64,000 bases of DNA from Hallerella succinigenes (GTDB taxonomy: Bacteria; Fibrobacterota; Fibrobacteria; Fibrobacterales; Fibrobacteraceae). Within the stretch, counting starts at the first letter, position 1; each line of letters begins with the position of its first letter. Positions 50,613 to 57,762 of the stretch are shown here, piece by piece. Below the pieces are notes generated by a model. That model had not been told where the DNA came from. It did no database searches and saw only the letters and a list, made by a program, of their open reading frames with translations. Both the position numbers and the translations under genes were made by a program. The stretch is taken from positions 744,001 to 808,000 of the forward strand of contig NZ_PGEX01000001.1 in the NCBI RefSeq assembly GCF_002797675.1, written 5' to 3'.

Positions 50613-51899
50613 ATGCTTGATATTCGTAAAATCCGTGAAAATCCGGATTACTATCGTGAAGAAACCAACAAGAAGTACACGACCGTCGACATCAAGGACG
50701 TCTTGGCCATCGACGAAGTGCGTCGCCCGCTCCTGACCGAAGTCGAAAAGCTGAAGAGCGAACGCAATGCGGAATCCAAGAAGATTGGCGAACTCAAAAA
50801 GAAGGGTGAAAACGCCGATGAAGCCGTGAAAGCCATGCGCGATCTCGGCGACAAGATCGACGAACTCGACAAGAAGCTCAAGGATCTCGCCTTTAAGCAG
50901 ACCGAAATGCTCATGCACGTCCCGAACATCGCTCCGCGTTCCCCGGAAGGCAAGGATTCGAGCGACAACACTGTGGAAAAAGAAGGTCCGCTTCCGTTTG
51001 ACTACTACTCCAAGAATCGCGACTTCACCCCGGTCGATCACAAGACCCTGGGCGAACGTCTTGGCATTTTTGACTTCGAACGCGGCGCAAAGATTTCCGG
51101 CAACGGTTTCCCGGTTTACCGCGGTCTCGGCTCGCGCCTCGAACGCGCATTGATCCAATGGTTCCTCGATGAACACCAGAAGAACGGCTTTGAAGAAATC
51201 ACCCCGCCGTATCTCGTAAACCGCACTTCCATGCGCGGCACGAGCCAGCTTCCGAAGTTCGAAGAAGACATGTACCGCTGCGACAAGGACGACGACCTGT
51301 TCCTCATTCCGACTGCAGAAGTTCCGCTCACGAACCTCTATGCAAACGAAGTGATTCCAGCAAACGAACTTCCGAAGCGCATCTGCGGGTATTCCGCTTG
51401 CTTCCGCCGTGAAGCAGGTTCCTACGGTAAGGACACCCGCGGTCTTCTCCGCTTGCACCAGTTCAACAAAGTCGAAATGGTGTTCTTCTCCCGTCCGGAC
51501 AATAGCTACGAAATGCACGAAGAACTCACCCAGTTCGGCGAAAAGCTTCTCGAAAAGCTCAAACTCCCGTTCCACCGCCTGGCTCTTTGCAAGGGCGACC
51601 TCGGCTTCGGTGCAGCCAAGTGCTATGACTTGGAAGTGTTCGCTCCGGTCGAAAACAAGTGGCTCGAAGTCAGTTCCTGCTCGAACTTTGAAGACTTCCA
51701 GGCTCGCCGTGCAAACATCAAGACAAAGATCGACGGCAAGAACGTTTACGTGCACACGTTGAACGGTTCGGGCCTTGCAACTCCGCGCGTGATGGTCGGC
51801 ATCTGCGACAACTATCAGCAGAAAGACGGCTCTCTCGTCATTCCGGAAGTTCTCCGTCCGTACATGGGCGGGCTTGAGGTTATCGAACCGAAAGCCTAA
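50613..51899 (+). CDS. serS: seryl-tRNA synthetase
   Basis: A 428-residue class II synthetase. The N-terminal antiparallel coiled coil (residues about 1-105) contacts the long arm of tRNA-Ser. The catalytic core has GFEEITPPYLV (motif 1 region), ACFRREAGSYGKDTRGLLR (motif 2) and GSGLATPRVMVGICDNYQ (motif 3). Normal length. AAAGAGG precedes the ATG. Ends at a clear terminator. Confidence 0.96.
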   Translation: MLDIRKIRENPDYYREETNKKYTTVDIKDVLAIDEVRRPLLTEVEKLKSERNAESKKIGELKKKGENADEAVKAMRDLGDKIDELDKKLKDLAFKQTEMLMHVPNIAPRSPEGKDSSDNTVEKEGPLPFDYYSKNRDFTPVDHKTLGERLGIFDFERGAKISGNGFPVYRGLGSRLERALIQWFLDEHQKNGFEEITPPYLVNRTSMRGTSQLPKFEEDMYRCDKDDDLFLIPTAEVPLTNLYANEVIPANELPKRICGYSACFRREAGSYGKDTRGLLRLHQFNKVEMVFFSRPDNSYEMHEELTQFGEKLLEKLKLPFHRLALCKGDLGFGAAKCYDLEVFAPVENKWLEVSSCSNFEDFQARRANIKTKIDGKNVYVHTLNGSGLATPRVMVGICDNYQQKDGSLVIPEVLRPYMGGLEVIEPKA

Positions 51900-51930
51900 C
51901 CATAGTCCCGCTTCAAAATCCAAATTTGGG

Positions 51931-51957
51931 AAGGCTCCGCAAATGCGGGGCCTTTTT
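51931..51957 (+). terminator. rho-independent terminator of serS
   Basis: Stem AAGGCTCCGC with GCGGGGCCTT and a four-base loop, then TTTTTG, 32 bases after the serS stop. Confidence 0.88.
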
Positions 51958-52109
51958 GACTACCGACCACTTCATTTATACGCATTCTGCATGATTTTGT
52001 CTGATAAACTTAACACACTTGATACAGTTTTTATATATTCAAAATAGCGCTCAGGAGTACTTTTCGATTTGATATCTACTTTATTCATAACAACAATGAG
52101 GGTATCACC

Positions 52110-53030
52110 ATGAAATTCAAAAAGGTTCTCTTTATGCTCGGACTCGGACTTCTTTCTTCTACAGCAGTCGCTCAAGACAAGGATTATTCCGGAGCCGAAC
52201 TTTTCACCAACGAAACTCAGATGTACGGCAAGTACGAAGCCCGCATGATGATGGCTACGGGCTCAGGCCTTGTCAGCTCCATGTTCCTGTATCACAACGA
52301 TTCCTACAAGGGAGATCCGGAACCGTGGGTGGAAGTGGATATTGAAATCTTGGGCAAAGCTCCGGGAAAGTTCCAGTCCAACATCATCACCGGTAATGCC
52401 GCCAAGCAGATTACGAGCGAAAAGCATCACGATCTTCCGGGCAACGCCAACGAAGGCTACCACACCTACGGAATGGAATGGACTCCGAATTACGTCGCTT
52501 GGTTTATCGATGGCGTGCAGGTCCGTAAAACGATGACCGATTCGAACGACACCAAGAATCAGGTTGCAGCCTTGATCCGCGAACAGGGCCTCCGCTTTAA
52601 CCTGTGGTCTTCGGAAGTGACCAGCTGGGTCGGTGAATGGAACGACGCCATTCTTCCTGTCCATCAGTACATCAACTGGGTGAAGGTTTACACCTACACA
52701 CCGGGCGCTGGCGAAAACGGCTCGGACTTCACTCTCGCCTGGACGGATGACTTCGACACCTTCGACGATTCCCGCTGGGGCGCAGGCAACTGGACCTTCG
52801 ACAAGAACCGCGTAACGATGAGCCCGGACAATGTGAACGTCCAAGACGGCACCTTGATCTTGAGCCTTACCAAGGCAGGCCAAGAAGGCTTTACAGGAGT
52901 CGTTCCGGTAGACACCGACAATACTGCTATCCGCAAGAGCAAATCCGTGAATAGCGTCGGTGCTAGCTACCCGGAATACCTGAGCACCTTTGACTTGATC
53001 GGTCGTTACAAAGGCGAAAAGAAGCGCTAA
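52110..53030 (+). CDS. secreted GH16 1,3-1,4-beta-glucanase, circularly permuted
   Basis: A 306-residue exported lichenase that cuts mixed-linkage beta-glucan of cereal walls. Signal peptide to about residue 22 (cleavage VAQ-DK). The catalytic EXDXXE motif is WVEVDIEILG with E75, D77 and E79. In Bacillus lichenases the segment FTLAWTDDFDTFDDSRWG lies at the front of the fold; here it is at residues about 208-262, after the catalytic motif, the circular permutation known from F. succinogenes. Unlike that enzyme, the C-terminus has no Ser-rich linker and basic tail; it ends soon after the catalytic domain. It is followed after eight bases by a regulator gene. A sigma-70-like pair TTAACA-N17-ATATAT lies upstream. 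Confidence 0.93.
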   Translation: MKFKKVLFMLGLGLLSSTAVAQDKDYSGAELFTNETQMYGKYEARMMMATGSGLVSSMFLYHNDSYKGDPEPWVEVDIEILGKAPGKFQSNIITGNAAKQITSEKHHDLPGNANEGYHTYGMEWTPNYVAWFIDGVQVRKTMTDSNDTKNQVAALIREQGLRFNLWSSEVTSWVGEWNDAILPVHQYINWVKVYTYTPGAGENGSDFTLAWTDDFDTFDDSRWGAGNWTFDKNRVTMSPDNVNVQDGTLILSLTKAGQEGFTGVVPVDTDNTAIRKSKSVNSVGASYPEYLSTFDLIGRYKGEKKR

Positions 53031-53038
53031 AGGTTCCC

Positions 53039-54385
53039 ATGAAGAATACCGTTATCGAAGCCCTGTTAAACAGTCCGCATGCTGATGGAGACAAACTTCC
53101 ATCCGTCCGTCAGCTGATGCAGTACTTACACACGGCTTCGGGTACAGTACAAAGCGCGTTGCGCGAACTTGCAAGCCGCGGATTCATTTACACAGATCCG
53201 GGCAAGGGATGCTTTTGGGGAAAGCGGAAAGCGGTGGAACTTCCACCGCTCAAGCCTTCCGCCCAGAACGAACTTTCGGAAAAATTCTTTGCCGACGTCC
53301 GCTCCGGTTACTTTTCCCTGCAAGGCGCTTTACCTTCTCAAAAAGAACTCGCCTTGCGCTACCGCGTATCGATTACGCGCATGCGCCAATTCTTAAAAGA
53401 CATTCAGCAAAAAGGAATGCTCGAACGCGAGGGCAAGAGTCGCTACTTCTTCCCGAAGCAGGATGAACGTTCCGAAACGGAAATCCTTTTTATTACACGT
53501 TCAACCGAATGGGGTGCCTATAGCCCGGTCAGCGAACGTGAAATGGATTTTTTGAAATTCGTGTACCGCACTGGTGCCGAAAAGAATTTAAACCTGCGAC
53601 TGCTCGGCTTTAACGAAGAAACGGAACAGTTCTTTGACCGCAACGGAAACACGAAGCAGATTTCCGAATATCCGAATGTGGTCGGCGCAATCGTTTCAAC
53701 GCTTTTGATGCAAAAGCCTTTCCGCATTTTAAGTCAACTGCAAAACGCGAACTTTCCGATTTCAATCTGGTGGGAACACGCCGCGTTAGATTTGCCAAAA
53801 TCTTTTTTGAAAAAAGAAGGCTGGGCCTTTTTCAATTCCACCTTCGGTAAGAACCCCGGCAAAACGGTCGGCAAATATCTTTTGCAAAAAGGCATTCAAA
53901 AAATCGAATACATTTCCCCGTACCATGCGAGCACCTGGTCCAGGGATCGTTTAAAAGGCCTTGAAGAAAGCGGTCTCGAAGTAATTCCGCATGTCGATGG
54001 AAAATTTGCGAGTCCTTGGGATTTTCGAAAACTCGAAAAGGATAACGGTCCCAAGCACACGATTGATTTGCGAGCAAAGAATCACGAAAAAGAAATTCTC
54101 CGTTCCTTGGTGAGCGAAGCCTCTCCTGAAATTCCTTGGGTCACCGTAAACGACGAAACCGCTGGGCTTTTGCTTGAACTGAAAGAAGAAAAGGTTTTAG
54201 CCAAGACGCCTTATATGGTGGGATTCGACAACTCTGTCGAAAGCTACCTGTTGCGCTTGGATTCGTTCGATTTCAACACGGAAGTTCTTGCAGCCCAGAT
54301 GTTCTACCATTTGGAACTCGGCAAGAACGATCCGTTCAAAAGTCCCCATCTGCGTGAAATTTCGGGGAAAATCGTCGAAAAATAA
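53039..54385 (+). CDS. regulator with two winged helices and a sugar-binding domain
   Basis: A 448-residue transcription factor. Residues 18-61 form one GntR-type winged helix (LPSVRQLMQYLHTASGTVQS), and residues 96-140 form a second (LPSQKELALRYRVSITRMRQ). From about 150 to the end is a LacI-like periplasmic-binding fold (EWGAYSPVSEREMDFLKF, GFDNSVESYLLRLDS). The double DNA-binding head is unusual; a single GntR head is the rule. It begins eight bases after the lichenase gene, so it probably senses a sugar (perhaps beta-glucan oligosaccharides) and controls that gene; this is inference. Confidence 0.82.
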   Translation: MKNTVIEALLNSPHADGDKLPSVRQLMQYLHTASGTVQSALRELASRGFIYTDPGKGCFWGKRKAVELPPLKPSAQNELSEKFFADVRSGYFSLQGALPSQKELALRYRVSITRMRQFLKDIQQKGMLEREGKSRYFFPKQDERSETEILFITRSTEWGAYSPVSEREMDFLKFVYRTGAEKNLNLRLLGFNEETEQFFDRNGNTKQISEYPNVVGAIVSTLLMQKPFRILSQLQNANFPISIWWEHAALDLPKSFLKKEGWAFFNSTFGKNPGKTVGKYLLQKGIQKIEYISPYHASTWSRDRLKGLEESGLEVIPHVDGKFASPWDFRKLEKDNGPKHTIDLRAKNHEKEILRSLVSEASPEIPWVTVNDETAGLLLELKEEKVLAKTPYMVGFDNSVESYLLRLDSFDFNTEVLAAQMFYHLELGKNDPFKSPHLREISGKIVEK

Positions 54386-54433
54386 AGCATAAAAATAGCC
54401 TACGCATTTTCCTTTTTAGGGTATATTTATGGC

Positions 54434-55027
54434 GTGTTCAAGTCTCTTTTTTGCATTTTTTGTGTTTTTGTCGGAATTGCCTTTTCGCATCCGCACGTTT
54501 TCATCCATGCAACAGTAGACCTTATTTTTGACGAAAACGAATTCGTCGGCGTGCAGAACCGCTGGGAATTCGACCTGATCTACAGCCAGGCGATGATTGC
54601 CGCAGCCGATGCAAACGGGAACGGCACTTTTGAAACAGACGAACTTCAGCTTTACAAAAATCAGATCGTCGACGCGGCGACTGAATACAGCCGTTTCAAT
54701 TACATCGGCGACGGTACCCACTTTTTCTCTCCCAAAGAAAGCAAAAACTTAAAAGCATCGGTCACCAAAGAAGGAAAGCTCGTGGTGGAATTTTTGAACA
54801 CGTTCCACATTCCAAGCAATCCCGATGATTACACAATGCTCGTTTTAGCCGTAACCGATCCGACAAATTACATCTTGATTACCGTCGATATGGAACAGAG
54901 CGAAGTTCATGCTCCCGATGCGATGGCAGTGGAATATTTTATGGACGCCCTCGACGGTCTTACTCAGTTCAAGAATTTTTCTGGCACAGTAAAGGGGCTT
55001 TATGTTCGATATCAAAAAGCACAGTGA
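54434..55027 (+). CDS. DUF1007-family exported protein
   Basis: A 197-residue secreted protein with GTG start. The signal peptide is followed immediately by HPHVFIHATVDLIFDENEF, the start of DUF1007 proteins, and DANGNGTFETDEL looks like a calcium-binding EF-type loop. Members of this family accompany NicO/RcnA metal exporters and probably bind metal in the periplasm. It overlaps the exporter gene by 26 bases. Confidence 0.82.
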   Translation: MFKSLFCIFCVFVGIAFSHPHVFIHATVDLIFDENEFVGVQNRWEFDLIYSQAMIAAADANGNGTFETDELQLYKNQIVDAATEYSRFNYIGDGTHFFSPKESKNLKASVTKEGKLVVEFLNTFHIPSNPDDYTMLVLAVTDPTNYILITVDMEQSEVHAPDAMAVEYFMDALDGLTQFKNFSGTVKGLYVRYQKAQ

Positions 55028-55961
55028 CTTCTTTTGCATTTTTTTTATCTGTCTTCTCTTTGGAAGCGCCCTTTCTTTTGCCGGTGCAAGCAACAAGCGT
55101 TTTGATTTTAAAAAGCCCGAGCCTGCAAAGACGACTGTCGTTGCTGACTCTTCTGAAGTCAAGACGACTTCAAGCTATTTCTTTATCGGTTCTGACGCGA
55201 TGTGGGAATGGCTCGTTTCAAGCCAAAAGAATCTTCGGGAAAAGATTTCGCAGCACGTGACGCACCTTAAAAACGGGGAGCTTGCGAGCCTTGGCATTTT
55301 CCTTTTCATCTGCCTGATTTACGGGCTGATTCACGCCCTAGGGCCTGGCCACGGTAAAACGATCGTGGCGAGTTACTTCATTGCACGCCGAGGAAAAATC
55401 CTACAGGGCGTGGGACTTGGAACAGCGATTACAACAATCCACACGCTCTCTGCCGTGGCGCTGCTTTTTGCCTTGTACGGCGCGACCAAGGCAGCGCTCT
55501 TCCCCCTTTTTGAAGCGAGCCGTATCCACATCGAAAAAGCGAGTTACGCTCTCATCATTTTGACAGGCCTGATTTTGACCATCATCGCGATCCGCGAAAC
55601 GGTTCACAGCCATCAAAATAAAACCGTACAGGCGAACGCTTCTTGGAAGGAACTTCTCTGGTTCGCCTTCATCACGGGCATTGTCCCCTGCCCCGCTGTC
55701 GCCCTGATCGTCTTCTTCTGCCTTTTGAACGACCTTCCGGGAATCGCCCTACTCGGAGCCGCCGCCATCTGCATCGGCATGTCCATGACCAACACAGTCT
55801 TTGGCATTGGAGCGATCCTTGCCCGCCGAGGATTCGACAAGGGCGTTCACCACATGAGCAAGCTCCACAAGTACGCAGGCACCATCAACACGTTGATTTC
55901 GCTTCTCTGTGGCACGGGCATTACCCTTTTCGGCATTTTCCTGTTTCTGAACGCCCGTTAA
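55002..55961 (+). CDS. NicO/RcnA-family nickel-cobalt exporter
   Basis: A 319-residue protein with about six membrane helices. After an unusual N-terminal stretch of about 85 residues with its own hydrophobic segment, it has the family motif HALGPGHGKTIVASYFIA and the later TTIHTLSAVALLF plus GIVPCPAVALIVF. These proteins export Ni or Co, or take up Ni with a partner. The loop between helices carries few His residues (HSHQNK). It is coupled to DUF1007 upstream. Metal specificity is open. Confidence 0.87.
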   Translation: MFDIKKHSDFFCIFFICLLFGSALSFAGASNKRFDFKKPEPAKTTVVADSSEVKTTSSYFFIGSDAMWEWLVSSQKNLREKISQHVTHLKNGELASLGIFLFICLIYGLIHALGPGHGKTIVASYFIARRGKILQGVGLGTAITTIHTLSAVALLFALYGATKAALFPLFEASRIHIEKASYALIILTGLILTIIAIRETVHSHQNKTVQANASWKELLWFAFITGIVPCPAVALIVFFCLLNDLPGIALLGAAAICIGMSMTNTVFGIGAILARRGFDKGVHHMSKLHKYAGTINTLISLLCGTGITLFGIFLFLNAR

Positions 55962-55990
55962 ACGCACCTTTTATAACGCACCAAGCCTAC

Positions 55991-56018
55991 CCAAAAGTTA
56001 CAATTTACTAACTTTTGG
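55991..56018 (+). promoter_or_regulatory. perfect inverted repeat before the ZIP gene start
   Basis: CCAAAAGTTA, eight bases, TAACTTTTGG: a 10-bp perfect dyad that ends two bases before the ATG at 56021. It covers the site where a ribosome-binding sequence would lie, and none is seen. It may be an operator or an RNA hairpin blocking translation. Confidence 0.55.
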
Positions 56019-56020
56019 AT

Positions 56021-56800
56021 ATGAATCCAACTGTTACCGGATTACTGATTCCTTTTTTAGGAACTTCGCTCGGCGCTGCGATGGTCTTTTTTCTGCGTGA
56101 CAAAATCCAGCGTTCCGTAGAAATGATGCTCATGGGATTTGCCGGCGGCGTGATGATTGCAGCGTCTATTTGGAGTCTTCTGATTCCGGCGATCAACCAA
56201 GCCGAATCCATGGGAAAGCTTTCCTTCATTCCTGCAGTTGTTGGATTCTGGGCGGGCATTCTCTTTTTACTGCTTTTGGACCATTTTATTCCGCACTTGC
56301 ACAATCACGCGAATCATCCGGAAGGTCCTCAGTCCCATTTAAAGCGTTCGACAATGCTCTTGCTCGCCGTGACGTTGCACAACATTCCAGAAGGCATGGC
56401 TGTCGGTGTTGTTTACGGTGGAATTCTGGCCGGGAACGCGACCATCACTTGGGCAGGCGCCCTTGCTCTGAGCCTTGGCATCGCCATTCAAAACATTCCG
56501 GAAGGCGCGATTATTTCAATGCCTCTTAAGGCTTCGGGCTTTAATCGGCCCAAAGCTTTCTTTTACGGTGTCCTTTCGGGAACCGTGGAACCGATTGCAG
56601 GCGCTTTGACATTCTTTGCATCATCGATGATTACCCCGGCGATGCCCTTCCTGTTGAGCTTTGCCGCAGGCGCCATGATTTACGTTGTAATCGAAGAACT
56701 CGTTCCCGGCACAAAATCCGGCGATCACTCCGATATCGGAACTCTTTTCTTCGCTTTCGGCTTTAGCCTCATGATGATTCTCGATGTGGCACTCGGCTAA
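56021..56800 (+). CDS. ZIP-family zinc/metal transporter
   Basis: A 259-residue inner-membrane transporter that brings divalent metals such as Zn into the cytoplasm. Eight hydrophobic segments. The metal-site motifs are TLHNIPEGMAVGVVYG (helix IV) and IAIQNIPEGAIISMPL (helix V). The short His-rich loop DHFIPHLHNHANHPEG probably also binds metal. GufA/ZupT subgroup by length. ATG at 56021 is used; a TTG two codons earlier is possible. No good SD is present because a dyad occupies that space. Confidence 0.9.
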   Translation: MNPTVTGLLIPFLGTSLGAAMVFFLRDKIQRSVEMMLMGFAGGVMIAASIWSLLIPAINQAESMGKLSFIPAVVGFWAGILFLLLLDHFIPHLHNHANHPEGPQSHLKRSTMLLLAVTLHNIPEGMAVGVVYGGILAGNATITWAGALALSLGIAIQNIPEGAIISMPLKASGFNRPKAFFYGVLSGTVEPIAGALTFFASSMITPAMPFLLSFAAGAMIYVVIEELVPGTKSGDHSDIGTLFFAFGFSLMMILDVALG

Positions 56801-56827
56801 AAAAGAATTCTTTGAAAGATTCCATAT

Positions 56828-56888
56828 TTAGTCTTGACTAACATCCAGTTCCGTTGTATATTATCTTGGAAGAATTAGACAAGACTAA
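56828..56888 (+). promoter_or_regulatory. flavodoxin promoter with two metal-regulator boxes
   Basis: A strong promoter TTGACT (56834-56839), 17 bases, TATATT (56857-56862). Two palindromes TTAGTCTTGACTAA (56828-56841) and TTAGACAAGACTAA (56875-56888) overlap the -35 and the region just downstream of the start. They match TTAGnCnnGnCTAA, also found at the feo promoter. A DtxR-family repressor would block transcription in iron-rich cells. Confidence 0.8.
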
Positions 56889-56900
56889 TAAAGGACAACT

Positions 56901-57323
56901 ATGAAAATTGCAGTCATCTATTGGAGCGGCACCGGTAACACCGAAGCCATGGCAAATGCTGTTCTCGAAGGCGCTAAAGATGCCGGTGCAGACGCACAGC
57001 TCTTCACCTGTTCTGATTTCAACCTCGCCACCGCAGATTCCTTCGACGGTTTCGCTCTCGGTTGCCCGGCCATGGGTGCTGAAGAACTCGAAGATTCTGA
57101 ATTCCTTCCGTTCTACAACGATCTCAAATCTTCTCTCGCTGGCAAGAAAGTTGCCCTCTTTGGCTCTTACGGCTGGGGCGGTGGCGAATGGATGAAACTT
57201 TGGGAAGCCGACTGTTTCACAGGCGCTCCGGTGAAGGCTTGCGAAAGCGTGATCTCGGAAGAAGCTCCGAGCGATGATGTTCTCGCTCAGTGCAAGGAAC
57301 TCGGCGCAGCCGTTTCCAAGTAA
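56901..57323 (+). CDS. flavodoxin
   Basis: A 140-residue short-chain flavodoxin. FMN phosphate loop WSGTGNTEAMA (residues 8-18), the 50s-loop FALGCPAMGAE and GSYGWGGGEWM with the aromatic that stacks on FMN. It replaces ferredoxin as electron carrier when iron is short. AAAGGA upstream. The promoter palindromes predict repression by iron through the DtxR-type protein. Monocistronic, closed by a strong terminator. Confidence 0.93.
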   Translation: MKIAVIYWSGTGNTEAMANAVLEGAKDAGADAQLFTCSDFNLATADSFDGFALGCPAMGAEELEDSEFLPFYNDLKSSLAGKKVALFGSYGWGGGEWMKLWEADCFTGAPVKACESVISEEAPSDDVLAQCKELGAAVSK

Positions 57324-57344
57324 TTTCCCAAGATATTGTCTCCT

Positions 57345-57390
57345 GGAAGGTTGGTAAGGAAGAGTCAACACCTTACCAACCTTCCTTTTT
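57345..57390 (+). terminator. strong terminator of flavodoxin
   Basis: A 15-bp perfect stem GGAAGGTTGGTAAGG with CCTTACCAACCTTCC, 11-base loop, TTTTT; 21 bases after the stop. Confidence 0.92.
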
Positions 57391-57446
57391 AGCGTCAAGG
57401 CTGCTCAGCCGCTTTTAACGCAAAAGAAATAAATCGTTTTCACTTT

Positions 57447-57478
57447 AAAAAGGCTTTCCCAAAAAGGAAAGCCTTTTT
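57447..57478. terminator. bidirectional terminator between flavodoxin and feo operon
   Basis: AAAAAGGCTTTCC with GGAAAGCCTTTTT around a six-base loop; T-tracts on both strands. On the minus strand it probably ends the feo transcript. Confidence 0.8.
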
Positions 57479-57541
57479 CATTTTCAAAGTTCTTCCACAA
57501 AAAAATTCCCTCAAGAAGGGGGGAAGCTTTTTTATAAATCC

Positions 57542-57565
57542 CCCCCGGAGCTTTCGCCCCGAGGG
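57542..57565 (-). other. GC-rich hairpin after the feo operon
   Basis: Minus strand CCCTCGGGGC, GAAA, GCTCCGGGGG: a 10-bp stem with two G-T pairs and a GAAA tetraloop, 18 bases after the last feo gene. It lacks a T-run directly behind it, so it may stabilise the 3' end rather than terminate. Confidence 0.55.
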
Positions 57566-57582
57566 AATCGTCTATGGCAATT

Positions 57583-57747
57583 CTATCGACTGCAATGTTT
57601 AGAGGCGCTCGAAGAACATCCTTGGGAACAACCTACACAACCAAGGTTATGGTTCACGACCGCTTCCTTTGCGTTCTTGCACACGAAGGCGATTGCGCCA
57701 GTGCTCCATACCAACAGAATTGCAACGACAAGGATATTTGCGAGCAT
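57583..57747 (-). CDS. FeoB-associated Cys-rich membrane protein
   Basis: A 54-residue protein: one membrane helix (ANILVVAILLVWSTGAIAFV), then a Cys-rich tail with CVGC, CSSSASKHC. This matches the small FeoB-associated membrane proteins found at the end of feo operons; they may help FeoB gating or bind ferrous iron. AGAGG lies six bases before the ATG. It follows feoB by 15 bases. The gene is short and easily overlooked. Confidence 0.85.
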   Translation of the reverse strand: MLANILVVAILLVWSTGAIAFVCKNAKEAVVNHNLGCVGCSQGCSSSASKHCSR

Positions 57748-57762
57748 ATAAACCTCTCATCC

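Noticed and set aside
51972-52175. 67-codon minus-strand frame between serS and the lichenase
   Set aside because: Overlaps the lichenase start and promoter region, no ribosome site, no recognisable sequence.
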